A DNA stretch of 64,000 nucleotides from Halococcus saccharolyticus DSM 5350. GTDB lineage: Archaea; Halobacteriota; Halobacteria; Halobacteriales; Halococcaceae. The DNA lies in the NCBI RefSeq assembly GCF_000336915.1, contig NZ_AOMD01000015.1, positions 138,193 through 202,192 of the forward strand. Direction: 5' to 3'. Under the pieces are notes generated by a model. That model ran no database searches and had not been told where the DNA came from. It saw nothing but the letters and a program-made list of their open reading frames with translations. Every line of letters begins with the position of its first letter. The stretch's first letter is position 1. Below are positions 31,560-40,415 of this stretch, one piece after another. The position numbers were made by a program, and so were the translations under genes.

Positions 31560-33149
31560 CTAGCTGGCGGCCCCGTCGTGGACCGCATCGAGGTCCTCGA
31601 CCGTCGGCGCGTTGACGATCGTCACGGTGTTGCCCTCCTGGCGGATCGAGAACGCGTCGGCGAACGGCGATGCCTCCCTGACCTGCCAGACGTTGCCGGC
31701 GTCACCGGTCGGCTGGCCACCCCAGTGGGCGAGTAACTGCTCGTAGCCGGCCACGAACTCGCGGGCCTCGGCCGGCGAGTCCCACGCCAGTTTCCAGACG
31801 TAGCCTGTCCGGTTTCGCTGCTGGTAGACGAACATCTTGTCACCGTCCCAGCCGTTGGTGTAGTTGAGCCCGTAGTTGAAGGGATCGGTCTGGTTGACGC
31901 CGCCGATTCCGCCGTTGAGGAACTCGCGGGGCGAGACGGTCGAAGAGCGGTTGTAGTCGTCGTAAAGGGTGTACGCGAACATCGACGTGAGTCCCGATTG
32001 GCCGAGCACGGCGTAGTCGGGTCGGCCCGGACGGTCGAGTTCGACGCGCGACCACTCGTCGGCGCTCGTCTCGCTGATCGAGACGTTCGTTGGGGCGTCC
32101 TCGCCGTACTTCTCGGGGTGGATCACCTGCTCGGTGCTCGCAGGCAAGTCGTCGTAGAGTGCGTTCACAGCCTCCCAGCCGCCTTGCTGGTGGATGGCAT
32201 CGACGAAGCCCGGGCCATCGGCGTACGGGAAGAAGCTGAGGATGTACACGCCGAGGTGGAGACTGCTGCCGGCGCTCCCGCTTCCGCTGGTGCCGTTGTC
32301 AGCACTCTCCGAGTCGAAATCGAGGCAGCTCCACTCCTCACCACACCGGTCGTCGTACTGGCGCTGGACGTAGTTGGCATCGCCCTCGACGAGCCCGTTT
32401 CGGCTGTTGTACGCCTCTCGAGTCCCCGGATTGCTCGACGTGAGATCGAACTGCTGGTCCTGGAGCGCGTGCACCAGCTCGTGGGCGAGCGTCGAGCGGT
32501 TGAGTCGCGGTGTCTCGGACGACGAGACCACCACGATGGAGTCCTGCGTCGGGCTGTAGTACCCGAGGACGTTCTGACCGCGGTTCGACTGCTGGACTGC
32601 GAGCGAGTTCTCGTCCTCGCCGATCAGGAACAGTCCCTCGAACTTCGTGTTGTCGAACGTCCGAAACGCCGGTGCGGCGTCGCCGCTGACTCCGCTGCTC
32701 GGTCGCTGCTGGAACTCCTCGCGCGAGATCACCTCGACCGGCACCGTCTGGTTGAACTCGAGCTGTCGGATCCGTTCCAACCGGGCCATCGTGCGGTTGA
32801 CGACCGCCCGTCGCTCGGTCACGTTGAGACCGTCCTCACCGGCGACCGGTACCGACTCGTTGTACCAGTAGCCACCCTCCCACCCGAGTACGTCCTCGGA
32901 CGGATCGGCGAGGCTCCGTACCGCCTGTTGACTGCTCTCGGTGGACGAGTCGGCACCGGTCGACCCGTCGGTTTCGCTGGCCGTTCCGGCCGCGGCGTCG
33001 GTCGCCGGCGTGGTGGTCGCCTCATCGGACGTGGGTGACGCTTCCGGTGCGGTGTCGTTGCCGGCCGATCCGTTGCCGGCGGTGAAGGGCACGCTACAGC
33101 CGGCGAGAACCACGAAGACGGCGAACAACAGGGCGGCGAGCTGTCGCAT
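31560..33149 (-). CDS. Hvo_1808-like surface lipoprotein with HExxH motif
   Basis: 529 residues from MRQLAALLFAVFVV; lipobox VVLAGCSVP, then a low-complexity S/T/D/E linker (about 25-80). The folded part contains LGYYSPTQDSIVVVSS and STLAHELVHALQDQQFD, a HExxH zinc-protease-like helix, followed by NGLVEGDANYVQ, whose Glu could be the third ligand as in gluzincins. This matches the haloarchaeal Hvo_1808 surface-protein family. Extracellular, membrane-anchored; enzymatic activity is unproven. Start at 33149 is chosen because the lipoprotein signal begins there. Confidence 0.82.
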   Translation of the reverse strand: MRQLAALLFAVFVVLAGCSVPFTAGNGSAGNDTAPEASPTSDEATTTPATDAAAGTASETDGSTGADSSTESSQQAVRSLADPSEDVLGWEGGYWYNESVPVAGEDGLNVTERRAVVNRTMARLERIRQLEFNQTVPVEVISREEFQQRPSSGVSGDAAPAFRTFDNTKFEGLFLIGEDENSLAVQQSNRGQNVLGYYSPTQDSIVVVSSSETPRLNRSTLAHELVHALQDQQFDLTSSNPGTREAYNSRNGLVEGDANYVQRQYDDRCGEEWSCLDFDSESADNGTSGSGSAGSSLHLGVYILSFFPYADGPGFVDAIHQQGGWEAVNALYDDLPASTEQVIHPEKYGEDAPTNVSISETSADEWSRVELDRPGRPDYAVLGQSGLTSMFAYTLYDDYNRSSTVSPREFLNGGIGGVNQTDPFNYGLNYTNGWDGDKMFVYQQRNRTGYVWKLAWDSPAEAREFVAGYEQLLAHWGGQPTGDAGNVWQVREASPFADAFSIRQEGNTVTIVNAPTVEDLDAVHDGAAS

Positions 33150-33226
33150 ATTCGGGTGACGGAGGCGACGGACAAAAAGGACCCGACCGGAGAAACTGAC
33201 TTCCGGAAACCGGCCTTGCATTACGC

Positions 33227-33799
33227 ATGGAGTTCGATCCCGACCGAACCGCCGTCGTAGTGGTCGACATGCAAAACGGGTTTTGTCATCCCGAGGGCAG
33301 CCTCTACGCTCCGGGGAGCGAGGAGGTCGTCGATCCGATCGCGGACCTGCTCGACGACGCCCGCGACGCCGGCGCGAGTGTCATCTTCACGCGGGACGTC
33401 CACCCGCCCGAGCAGTTCGAGGACACCCACTACTACGACGAGTTCGACCGCTGGGGCGAGCACGTCGTCGAGGGGTCGTGGGAGACCGAGATCGCCGATG
33501 GGCTCGACGTTTCCCCCGGGGATCACGTGGTCGAGAAACACACCTACGACGCCTTCTACGAGACCGAGCTGGAGGGGTGGCTCGACGCCCACGGGATCGA
33601 CGATCTCGTGATCTGTGGGACGCTCGCCAACGTCTGCGTACTTCACACAGCCGGCAGCGCCGGCCTTCGGGATTTCCGTCCGGTGCTCGTCGACGATGCG
33701 ATCGGGTATATCGAGGAGGATCACCACGAGTACGCGCTCGATCACGCCGACTGGCTGTTCGGCGAGGTCACGGAGCGCACCGACATCACGTTCGGATAG
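33227..33799 (+). CDS. pncA: Nicotinamidase/isochorismatase family hydrolase
   Basis: 190 residues. Catalytic triad Asp14 (VVVDMQNGF), Lys104 (VEKHTYDAF) and Cys137 (GTLANVCVLHTA); the metal-site region is TRDVHPPEQFEDTHY. It should deamidate nicotinamide to nicotinate, feeding the nicotinate phosphoribosyltransferase at 23402-24556. Other isochorismatase-fold amidases share the triad, so the substrate is probable rather than certain. Confidence 0.85.
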   Translation: MEFDPDRTAVVVVDMQNGFCHPEGSLYAPGSEEVVDPIADLLDDARDAGASVIFTRDVHPPEQFEDTHYYDEFDRWGEHVVEGSWETEIADGLDVSPGDHVVEKHTYDAFYETELEGWLDAHGIDDLVICGTLANVCVLHTAGSAGLRDFRPVLVDDAIGYIEEDHHEYALDHADWLFGEVTERTDITFG

Positions 33800-33837
33800 A
33801 AGAGCACTCCCGGTCGAACACCACACGTGGACGTGAA

Positions 33838-34296
33838 TCAGCCCCGGAACAGCCGATAGGCACCCTGCCCCGTGGCGACCGGCTTCATCTCACCGTCGGG
33901 AGCCTCGCTCTCGACCGTCACCGTTGAAACACCGACGGTCGATCCCGCACGGATCACGTCGGCAGTCGCGATGAGATCGCCGCCGGCCGGTCGGAGGTAG
34001 TTCACGTTGAGGTTGATGGTCGCGACACCGTCGCTCATCGGGTCGTCGAGAGCGGGCCGGAGCGCGATCCCACCGGCAGTGTCGATCAGCGTCGCAGCGA
34101 TCCCGCCGTGGATGTCCGAAGTCGCGTCGTCGTCGCCGTTCGGTCGCGTGTTCGTGAGCTTCTCGTCGAAGGGGATCGTCATCACGAGCCGATCGTGTTC
34201 CATCGATTCGACCTGTGTCCCGAGCCACGACAGGTAGCCGTGGTCGTCGATGTACGCCTGCAGGAAGGCGGCCGCGTCGTCCGTCTCGTCGATCAT
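33838..34296 (-). CDS. Hotdog-fold thioesterase, PaaI family
   Basis: 152 residues. DIHGGIAATLIDTAGGIAL is the HGG-type active-site segment with the acidic residue on the central helix, and TINLNVNYLRPAGGDLIA follows, as in PaaI/YigI-type acyl-CoA thioesterases that work as tetramers. Acyl substrate unknown. It is convergent with the nicotinamidase. Confidence 0.88.
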   Translation of the reverse strand: MIDETDDAAAFLQAYIDDHGYLSWLGTQVESMEHDRLVMTIPFDEKLTNTRPNGDDDATSDIHGGIAATLIDTAGGIALRPALDDPMSDGVATINLNVNYLRPAGGDLIATADVIRAGSTVGVSTVTVESEAPDGEMKPVATGQGAYRLFRG

Positions 34297-34390
34297 GGAG
34301 CCACCGCGAGCGCCAGCGGTTAGTAGCCACCGGTGCGTGAGACGTCACGGCAGGCAACAGCGTGAGGATGGAGCGGCCACAACGACCGTC

Positions 34391-34828
34391 GTGACCGACG
34401 ATCCCGAATACGACCTCGATTTTCGCGCTCACCCTGAAAAATACGAGATCGGTCGGGGTGAGGAAGGAGTGTTCAAGATCGAACCCTACAAGAGCGAACT
34501 CCTCCCGTTGTGGGGGTACACGGACCGCGAGACCGCGGACGAGTCGGGCGAGGCCATCTACGAGCGGTATCTGGAATACCGGGCGGCTGGCGAGTTCCCG
34601 GGGATGGACATGGCGCGGAAGTACCTCCAGATGGGCTACACCCGATCGATGCGCTACGCTCGGTATCCCGGCGGCCAGAAGTACGCTGACGGCGAGGAAC
34701 GCGAGCCCGAACACTGGGCCGACCACGACAAGCGCGAGGCCGCGCTCGTCTACGAGGTCTGGTGGAACCGAGTCGAGAACGACGACGAGTACCAACGGCT
34801 GGAGGCACAGCATCGAGAACGCGACTGA
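34391..34828 (+). CDS. DUF4385 family protein
   Basis: 145 residues from a GTG at 34391 (MTDDPEYDLDFRAHPEKYE). Conserved-looking blocks are GRGEEGVFKIEPYKSELLPLW, KYLQMGYTRSMRYARYPGG and AALVYEVWWNRVENDDEY; rich in aromatic residues. Widespread but uncharacterised family. Codons upstream of the GTG remain open to 34250 but do not look coding. Confidence 0.8.
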   Translation: MTDDPEYDLDFRAHPEKYEIGRGEEGVFKIEPYKSELLPLWGYTDRETADESGEAIYERYLEYRAAGEFPGMDMARKYLQMGYTRSMRYARYPGGQKYADGEEREPEHWADHDKREAALVYEVWWNRVENDDEYQRLEAQHRERD

Positions 34829-34942
34829 CTCGGTATTGTCGAGAGCGACGTGACGCTGGTCAGAATCTACCTCTTATCGCGACAAACCGATGAGAAACTA
34901 GTGTGTGGTCCGGAACGCCCGCACTCACCCGAAACAACTGAG

Positions 34943-35056
34943 AACCGCAGGCCACACCCTCCCCAGCCGATTCGCTCGTTCGTTTCACTCACTCGCTCAT
35001 CCCTCGCACGAGTCGCGCGTCTTCGACGCGCTCCCGCGCGCCAACCGTAACCGCTC
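34943..35056. repeat. Dispersed intergenic repeat, family A copy 2
   Basis: Starts GCCACACCCTCCCCAGCCGA and ends CTCCCGCGCGCCAACCG, with CTCGCTCATCCCTCGCACGA between. Orientation opposite to copy 1 at 191-313. It lies between two convergent genes. Confidence 0.6.
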
Positions 35057-35084
35057 AGCACCGCAGCCGCATCCGTCGTCAGTC

Positions 35085-36056
35085 TCAGAACAGCGCTTCG
35101 GACTCGTCGAGGATGCGTGCAGGGCCACCGACTTCCCAGACGCGGGTGTCGACGCCGCAGTCGGCCACACGCTTCTCGACGCGCTCGACGTACTCGGCGG
35201 TGGTGTTGACGTAGACGCTCGCGCCCGTGTCGGTCGAGAAGTAGACTGGAACACCCGATTCCCGGAGGTCGCGGACCGCGGCGAAGATTTCGAGGGTTGC
35301 AGGCCGCCAGTAGACCCAGCCCGCGGGGCCGGTCATTGTGGTCGCGGCGAGCGAGAGCGAGTCGTGTTCGGCGAGTTCGAAGGTGCGGTCGAAATCGCTC
35401 TCACGGAGCGCGTCGCGCATCTCCGCGAGTTGGCCGTGGACGTGGGCGAGCCGTGCCTCGAACATGTGGCTCTCGGCGGCCTCACGGTGGGCTTCTTCGG
35501 TCTCCTTGTACGCGGGCACGAGCGCCGCCACGATACGGAGATCGTCTTCGAGGTCGCTCTCGATCCGCTCGGATCGACAGTCGATGTCGTTGCGTCCCGT
35601 ATGCAGATCCGAGAACCCGCCCGTGACCGCTCGCGCCGACGACGCCGACCCGCGCCGCGCGACCGTCGAAACTTCGGGCAGGGTGAGATCGAGGCCCGCC
35701 GCCGTCGTCAGGGCCATCGCCGCCGCCGCGAAGCCCGACGACGACGAGCCAAAGCCCACGTTCGTCGGGAAATCACTCTCACTCTCGAAGCGCACGGGGG
35801 CTTCGACATCTGCGAGTTCACGCACGCGCGAGACGACGCTCTCGATGCGCTCGCGGCCCCGTCCCTCCACGGTCTCGCCGTCGACGACGTACCGATCCTC
35901 GTCGAGCGACTCGTCGAACTCGACGGTGGTGGTAGTGTTGCTCGGGGCGGTGCAGACGCTGATCGAGTCGTGGTACGGCAGTCGTAGCTCTTGGTCGACC
36001 ATCCCGTGGTACTTGACGAGTCCCTGAATCGGGTGGGCGCGCGCGGTGGCTTTCAT
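35085..36056 (-). CDS. mvaD: Phosphomevalonate decarboxylase (GHMP-kinase fold)
   Basis: 323 residues from MKATARAHPIQGLVKYHG. The KYHG segment, PSNTTTTVEF, PTNVGFGSSSSGFAAAAMAL (ATP-binding glycine/serine loop) and SARAVTGGFSDL match the mevalonate-(di)phosphate decarboxylase family. In haloarchaea this enzyme decarboxylates mevalonate 5-phosphate to isopentenyl phosphate in the modified mevalonate pathway supplying archaeal lipids (family knowledge from Haloferax). The longer frame to 36131 is upstream of the family N-terminus. Confidence 0.92.
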   Translation of the reverse strand: MKATARAHPIQGLVKYHGMVDQELRLPYHDSISVCTAPSNTTTTVEFDESLDEDRYVVDGETVEGRGRERIESVVSRVRELADVEAPVRFESESDFPTNVGFGSSSSGFAAAAMALTTAAGLDLTLPEVSTVARRGSASSARAVTGGFSDLHTGRNDIDCRSERIESDLEDDLRIVAALVPAYKETEEAHREAAESHMFEARLAHVHGQLAEMRDALRESDFDRTFELAEHDSLSLAATTMTGPAGWVYWRPATLEIFAAVRDLRESGVPVYFSTDTGASVYVNTTAEYVERVEKRVADCGVDTRVWEVGGPARILDESEALF

Positions 36057-36142
36057 ACCTGCGAAGCGGCCGACACGCGAATAAACGTCCCGAAACGGTG
36101 CGCTCCACTGGTGGTGCTGCCGGTGGGACACCCCTTGCTTTT

Positions 36143-36478
36143 GGTTGCGGTGGCGCGCGGGAGCAGTGCGGGACCGAAGGTCCCGCAGACCGTGCGAACG
36201 GGTGCTTCGCGCCCGTGAGCAGACGCCAGAGGCGCGACTCGTGCGAGGTCTGCGCGAGCGGTGCGAGGCGCGACCGGAGGGAGCGCCTCGATGCGAATAG
36301 CGCGAGACCTTCGGTCTCGCGAACCGTTCGAGCGGGCCTTCGGCCCGCGAGAAGACGGCGAACGGAGTGAGCCGTGAGCGCAGCGAGTGCAGGCTCGTCA
36401 GAGCGAAGCTCTGACGGCGGATGACCGAGAGAGCGAACGAAGTGAGCGATCGAGGGAGTCGGTTGGGGAGGCGTGTGG
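36143..36478. repeat. Dispersed intergenic repeat, family A copy 3 (long form)
   Basis: Complement starts CCACACGCCTCCCCAACCGA and ends CTCCCGCGCGCCACCGCAAC, as in other family A copies, but the interior is expanded with a series of perfect hairpins with GAA or TTC loops: GGGACC-GAA-GGTCCC, CGAGACC-TTC-GGTCTCG, CGGGCC-TTC-GGCCCG and GTCAGAGC-GAA-GCTCTGAC. It occupies most of the 574-nt gap 36057-36630; no gene is seen there. Confidence 0.6.
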
Positions 36479-36630
36479 ACGTTGTGGTACGATAGCGGAG
36501 CGGTGGCGGTTTCTCATATACGCCGGCACTCGCGGTTCGTTGTTTGTTTCGACCGCATCAAACCGGCGTGAACGATCGGCGGAATACCGGGTGGCTCAAC
36601 GCTTTTCTCCCGGGCCGACGATTCGACAGC

Positions 36631-37260
36631 ATGACCTCCGCGAACCCGATCGAATCGGCCGCAATCGTGCTCTACGAGGGGTTCGACGAACTCGACGCGA
36701 TCGGCCCGTACGAGGTGTTCCAAAACGCCGCCGAAGCAGGGGCCGATCTCGACGTTGCACTCTGCACGCTCGAACCCGCAGACAGGGTGACGGCGAGTCA
36801 CGGTCTCGTCATCGAACCCGACGCTGCGTTCGACGATCTCGCCGCCGACCCCGATCTCGTCGTGGTTCCCGGTGGCGGGTGGAACGATGGAGCCGAGCAC
36901 GGCGCGCGGGCCGAAGTCGAACGTGGTGGGCTTCCGGACGCGATCGCGGAACGATATCGCAACGGCGCGGCTGTCGCGTCGGTCTGCACCGGCGGGATGA
37001 TCCTCGCTGCGGCCGGTGTCCTCGACGGCCGGCCAGCGACCACCCACCACGGGGCGATCGACGATCTCTACGAGACGGCGGCAGAAGTGATCGATGCGAG
37101 GGTCGTCGACGATGACGACGTGCTCACCGCCGGTGGCGTCACCTCAGGGATCGATCTCGCGCTGTGGCTCGTCGAACGGGATCTGGGTACTGACACCGCC
37201 GATACGGTCGCCCGCGAGATGGAGTACGAACGCCGCGGTGAGGTGTATCGAGCCGACTAA
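36631..37260 (+). CDS. DJ-1/PfpI family protein
   Basis: 209 residues from MTSANPIESAAIVLYEGF. The nucleophile elbow is VASVCTGGMILAAAG, and VVVPGGGWNDG and TTHHGAIDDL are family segments; Glu of YEGFDELD may be the conserved acid. DJ-1/PfpI proteins include deglycases, amidases and AraC-associated sensors; this version resembles the isonitrile-hydratase/ThiJ-like branch. The exact reaction is unknown. Confidence 0.88.
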   Translation: MTSANPIESAAIVLYEGFDELDAIGPYEVFQNAAEAGADLDVALCTLEPADRVTASHGLVIEPDAAFDDLAADPDLVVVPGGGWNDGAEHGARAEVERGGLPDAIAERYRNGAAVASVCTGGMILAAAGVLDGRPATTHHGAIDDLYETAAEVIDARVVDDDDVLTAGGVTSGIDLALWLVERDLGTDTADTVAREMEYERRGEVYRAD

Positions 37261-37325
37261 CTCCTTCCGGGTGGGACGTCGACGGAACCGAACGTCTCAA
37301 ACCACACTCGGTCGGATGCCTCGGC

Positions 37326-38009
37326 ATGGGAACCCCGCTCGATTCGCGTGAGGCACAGGCCGCCGAGGTCATCGACCGCCTCGCAACCGAGTACCCCGAC
37401 ACGACGATTTCGCTTGACTTCTCCACCCGGTTCGAACTCCTCGTTGCGGTGATCCTCTCGGCACAGTGTACCGACGAGCGGGTGAACGAGACGACTGCCG
37501 ACCTGTTCGAAACCTATTCATCGCCGGAAGCGTTCGCGAACGCACCCCAGGAAGAACTCGCCGAAGCCCTGAACTCGATTACCTACTACAACAACAAAGC
37601 GAGCTACATCCGCGAATCAGCCCAGATCGTTGTCGACGAGCACGATGGCGAAGTTCCGGACACGATGACCGAACTCACCGACCTCCCCGGTGTGGGGCGA
37701 AAGACCGCGAACGTCGTGCTCCAGCACGGTCACGATGTCGTCGAAGGAATCGTCGTCGACACCCACGTCCAGCGGATCACCCGGCGGCTCGGGCTCACCG
37801 ACGAGAAACGTCCCGAGAAGATCGAGACCGATCTGATGGCGTTCGTGCCCGAGGATCGCTGGCAGGCGTTCACGCACCTGTTCATCAGTCACGGTCGGGC
37901 GACCTGCACCGCGCGAAACCCCGACTGTGCCGACTGCACGCTCGAAGACATCTGTCCGTCATCGAAAGCCGATTCGGCCGTCGATCTCGCCAGCGGCGAG
38001 GCGTGGTGA
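37326..38009 (+). CDS. nth: Endonuclease III (DNA glycosylase/AP lyase)
   Basis: 227 residues. Helix-hairpin-helix LPGVGRKTANVV with catalytic Lys126, Asp145 in VDTHVQRI, and the C-terminal [4Fe-4S] loop with Cys194, Cys201, Cys204 and Cys210 (C-x6-C-x2-C-x5-C). Removes oxidised pyrimidines in base-excision repair. Full length. A hairpin followed by TTTT lies 148 bp downstream. Confidence 0.96.
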   Translation: MGTPLDSREAQAAEVIDRLATEYPDTTISLDFSTRFELLVAVILSAQCTDERVNETTADLFETYSSPEAFANAPQEELAEALNSITYYNNKASYIRESAQIVVDEHDGEVPDTMTELTDLPGVGRKTANVVLQHGHDVVEGIVVDTHVQRITRRLGLTDEKRPEKIETDLMAFVPEDRWQAFTHLFISHGRATCTARNPDCADCTLEDICPSSKADSAVDLASGEAW

Positions 38010-38156
38010 ACGACGGCCACCGATCGATCGTTTGTTTCGAACGATTGCGTGCCGTTTCGACCGAAAACGGATGAACGGCCGGCGGGGGTTTTTGCGGAGT
38101 ATCCCGAAGCGATGGATGCAGCCAGTCCCGGGCTGCACTGCTGCGCGTGGCATCAG

Positions 38157-38188
38157 CCGATCGGTCCGGACCGGGACCGATCGGTTTT
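38157..38188 (+). terminator. Hairpin plus T-run, terminator-like
   Basis: CCGATCGGTCC (38157-38167) pairs perfectly with GGACCGATCGG (38174-38184) around a 6-nt loop, followed by TTTT. It lies between convergent nth and the membrane-protein gene and resembles an intrinsic terminator for the plus strand. Archaeal termination relies mainly on T-runs, so the role of the stem is uncertain. Confidence 0.45.
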
Positions 38189-38206
38189 CACTCGACGAGA
38201 CTCGAT

Positions 38207-38695
38207 TCAGAACAGATAGCGGAGCGCGTACCTGGCCATCCCCACGATGTACGCCAGCAGCCAGAAGATCACGTAGCCGAACACGCCGATCCGGAGCCGG
38301 CTCCGCCAGTGATCCATCCGATCGGAGCCGATTTCGTCGAGCAGCACGTCCTCGTTGTAGTCGTGATAGAGGTTGTGCTCGCGCTTCGCGCGAAATATCC
38401 TGACGATCCCCGTGAAGCCAAACGCGAGCATTGCGTACGCCTGTAATCCCAAGATGGCGTGGAGCGCCGACGCACCACCCAACTGCTGGAACAGACGGGG
38501 CAACATCCACACCAGCAGGGGGATCGTCGTGAGCGCGAGGCCGGTGACGATGAACTTGAGATGGTAGGTCAGCACGCCCCACGTCACCTTCTCGGTGTCG
38601 ATCATGATCCACGCACCGTAGAGAAAGCAGGGAAAGCTCGCCGTGACCAGCACCGCGACGATCGTCGCCACCGTCGCGTCGGCCAGCCCGAACAT
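38207..38695 (-). CDS. Four-helix membrane protein beside the cytochrome bc cluster
   Basis: 162 residues from MFGLADATVATIVAV. Four predicted membrane helices; histidines occur at helix ends (TYHLKFIVTG, ASALHAILGLQAYAML), which could bind haem as in small cytochrome-b-like proteins, but no known motif is matched (inference). A cytoplasmic loop RIFRAKREHNLYHDYNED is charged. It is divergent from the next gene and so probably shares the regulatory region of the respiratory cluster. Confidence 0.65.
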   Translation of the reverse strand: MFGLADATVATIVAVLVTASFPCFLYGAWIMIDTEKVTWGVLTYHLKFIVTGLALTTIPLLVWMLPRLFQQLGGASALHAILGLQAYAMLAFGFTGIVRIFRAKREHNLYHDYNEDVLLDEIGSDRMDHWRSRLRIGVFGYVIFWLLAYIVGMARYALRYLF

Positions 38696-38787
38696 GGGAG
38701 AACTCGCCGCCGTGGGCGCTAAAGGTTGCCGAAACCCGCTCACGGGCGGTCGGAAAGCCTAACCCGGCCCGTGGCGTAGGTTGGGTG

Positions 38788-39666
38788 ATGGCCGATCCTC
38801 GATCCTCGTCGTCGAGCGACGACGGGACCGCGGATGCGAGCGACCGCCCGGCGGACCGAGCCGAGGCTTCGGACGACGAGACGGCCGAACTCCGCCGACA
38901 GGTCGAGGAAACCTACGACTTCGAGGAGTTCGGGCCGCGGGACATGGCCGAGATGAGTCCCGAGGAGTGGGACGCCGCCTTCGACGAAGAGGCATGGATC
39001 ACGGGCACGGAGCTCCTCGATCGCGTCGAGTCCGATCTGCTGAGTCGGGTTGCCGACCGGGAAGTGTTCGCCCGGATCGAGCGCGTCGACGATGGATTGC
39101 TCGCATACTCCGACGAGGGGTACGCCCACGTCGCGCCCGACGGCAGCGTCGAGGGCCGGGGAACCGTGCTGCGTGACGTCAAACCCACGGTCGCGCTCTG
39201 CTCGATGGACGACTACGACGTACCGAAGCCGCCCGACGGCGACCCGCTTCCCGATCCCGCGACGGTGCCGGAGGGGGGCGGCGAACTCGGTAACTGGATG
39301 CTACAAACCGTGGCCGCCGCCCAGCTCCTCGTCGGTCTCGGGTTGATCGGGGCGTATCTCGTGCTCTCGAGTGTCAGTACGATCGCCGCGCCCGTGCTCG
39401 GCCTGCTGTTCGTGGTGTTTTCGCTGCTGCTCTTCCTCCAAGTAGCGAACGCCCGGCTCTCGGACAAGTTCCGGGCGGAGGAGTACCGCGACCGGCTGCG
39501 TGCGGTCGGCGTCGGCTCGGGCGAGCGTCCCGATGTCCTGCCGGAGAAATACCGTGACGCTGACGGCGGACAGCCGGCCGGTGCGATCGCCGACACCGAG
39601 GCCGACGAGGAACGTTCACAGGGGGCCGACGGACGCGACGCCGAGGACTCCCGCCCGTCGGCATAG
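38788..39666 (+). CDS. Membrane protein with acidic N-terminal domain, cytochrome bc cluster
   Basis: 292 residues from MADPRSSSSSDDG. N-terminal half is soluble and acidic, with FGPRDMAEMSPEEWDAAFDEE and a beta-rich segment; two membrane helices lie at about 170-190 and 196-218 (VAAAQLLVGLGLIGAYLVLS, VLGLLFVVFSLLLFLQVANA), then a charged disordered tail. No characterised homologue recalled. It precedes halocyanin by 59 bp in the same direction and probably belongs to the bc complex or its assembly. Confidence 0.7.
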   Translation: MADPRSSSSSDDGTADASDRPADRAEASDDETAELRRQVEETYDFEEFGPRDMAEMSPEEWDAAFDEEAWITGTELLDRVESDLLSRVADREVFARIERVDDGLLAYSDEGYAHVAPDGSVEGRGTVLRDVKPTVALCSMDDYDVPKPPDGDPLPDPATVPEGGGELGNWMLQTVAAAQLLVGLGLIGAYLVLSSVSTIAAPVLGLLFVVFSLLLFLQVANARLSDKFRAEEYRDRLRAVGVGSGERPDVLPEKYRDADGGQPAGAIADTEADEERSQGADGRDAEDSRPSA

Positions 39667-39725
39667 TGGCCACGGGCCCCGCATTCGGTGGACTTATGCG
39701 AAGCCAGACCCGAGTGCGGACACAC

Positions 39726-40415
39726 ATGAACAGGCGGGATTTTCTGCTGGCGACAAGTGTCGCGGCCGGCGGCACAGCCGCCAGCGGGGCGGCCGCCGCA
39801 CAGCAGGGCAACGCCTCCGGTGGCAGCAACGAAACCGGGGGCGGCAACGCCACTGGCGGCAATCAAAGCGCCGGTGGGAATCAGAGCAGCGGTAACGCGA
39901 CCGGTGGCAACGCAACCGGTGGAAACCAGAGCGCGGGCGGTGGCGGTGGTGGTGGCGGCACGACGACGACAGTACAGGTCGGTACCGGCTCGGGAACCTC
40001 CTTCGGTCCCGAGGAAGTCACCATCGCACCCGGTGGCACCGTCGTCTGGGAGTGGACCGGCGAGGGCGGCGCACACAACGTCGTCGCCGAGGACGAATCG
40101 TTCAACAGCGGGAGCCCGGAGGAAGGCAGCGGCATTACCTTCCAGCACACCTTTCAGGAAACCGGTGAGTTCCCTTATTACTGTGCACCCCACGAGGCCG
40201 TTGGGATGGTTGGCACCGTCATCGTGCAGGAAGGTGGCGCGAGCAGTGGCGGCGGTGGCGGCGAGGAGGAAGTCGATCCTGAGGAGATGGGCGTGGCGTT
40301 TCAAGCACACTTCGTCGGGATTGCCACTCTCCTGATGATGGTGATGTCGTTGATCTACACGTTCTTCGCCGTGAAATACGGTGAATCGCCGAACGCGAAT
40401 GGAGGGAACAACTGA
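39726..40415 (+). CDS. Halocyanin-domain copper protein with C-terminal membrane anchor
   Basis: 229 residues. Tat signal NRRDFLLATSVAAGGTAASG, a Gly/Asn/Ser-rich linker (about 30-80) of GGNATGGNQSAGG-type units, then a plastocyanin-like domain: the first copper ligand His in GGAHNVVAED and Cys, His, Met in YYCAPHEAVGMVG. A C-terminal hydrophobic helix (about 193-215) follows EEEVDPEEMG. The unusual C-terminal anchor ties the electron carrier to the complex. Its stop overlaps the next ATG (TGATG). Confidence 0.92.
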   Translation: MNRRDFLLATSVAAGGTAASGAAAAQQGNASGGSNETGGGNATGGNQSAGGNQSSGNATGGNATGGNQSAGGGGGGGGTTTTVQVGTGSGTSFGPEEVTIAPGGTVVWEWTGEGGAHNVVAEDESFNSGSPEEGSGITFQHTFQETGEFPYYCAPHEAVGMVGTVIVQEGGASSGGGGGEEEVDPEEMGVAFQAHFVGIATLLMMVMSLIYTFFAVKYGESPNANGGNN

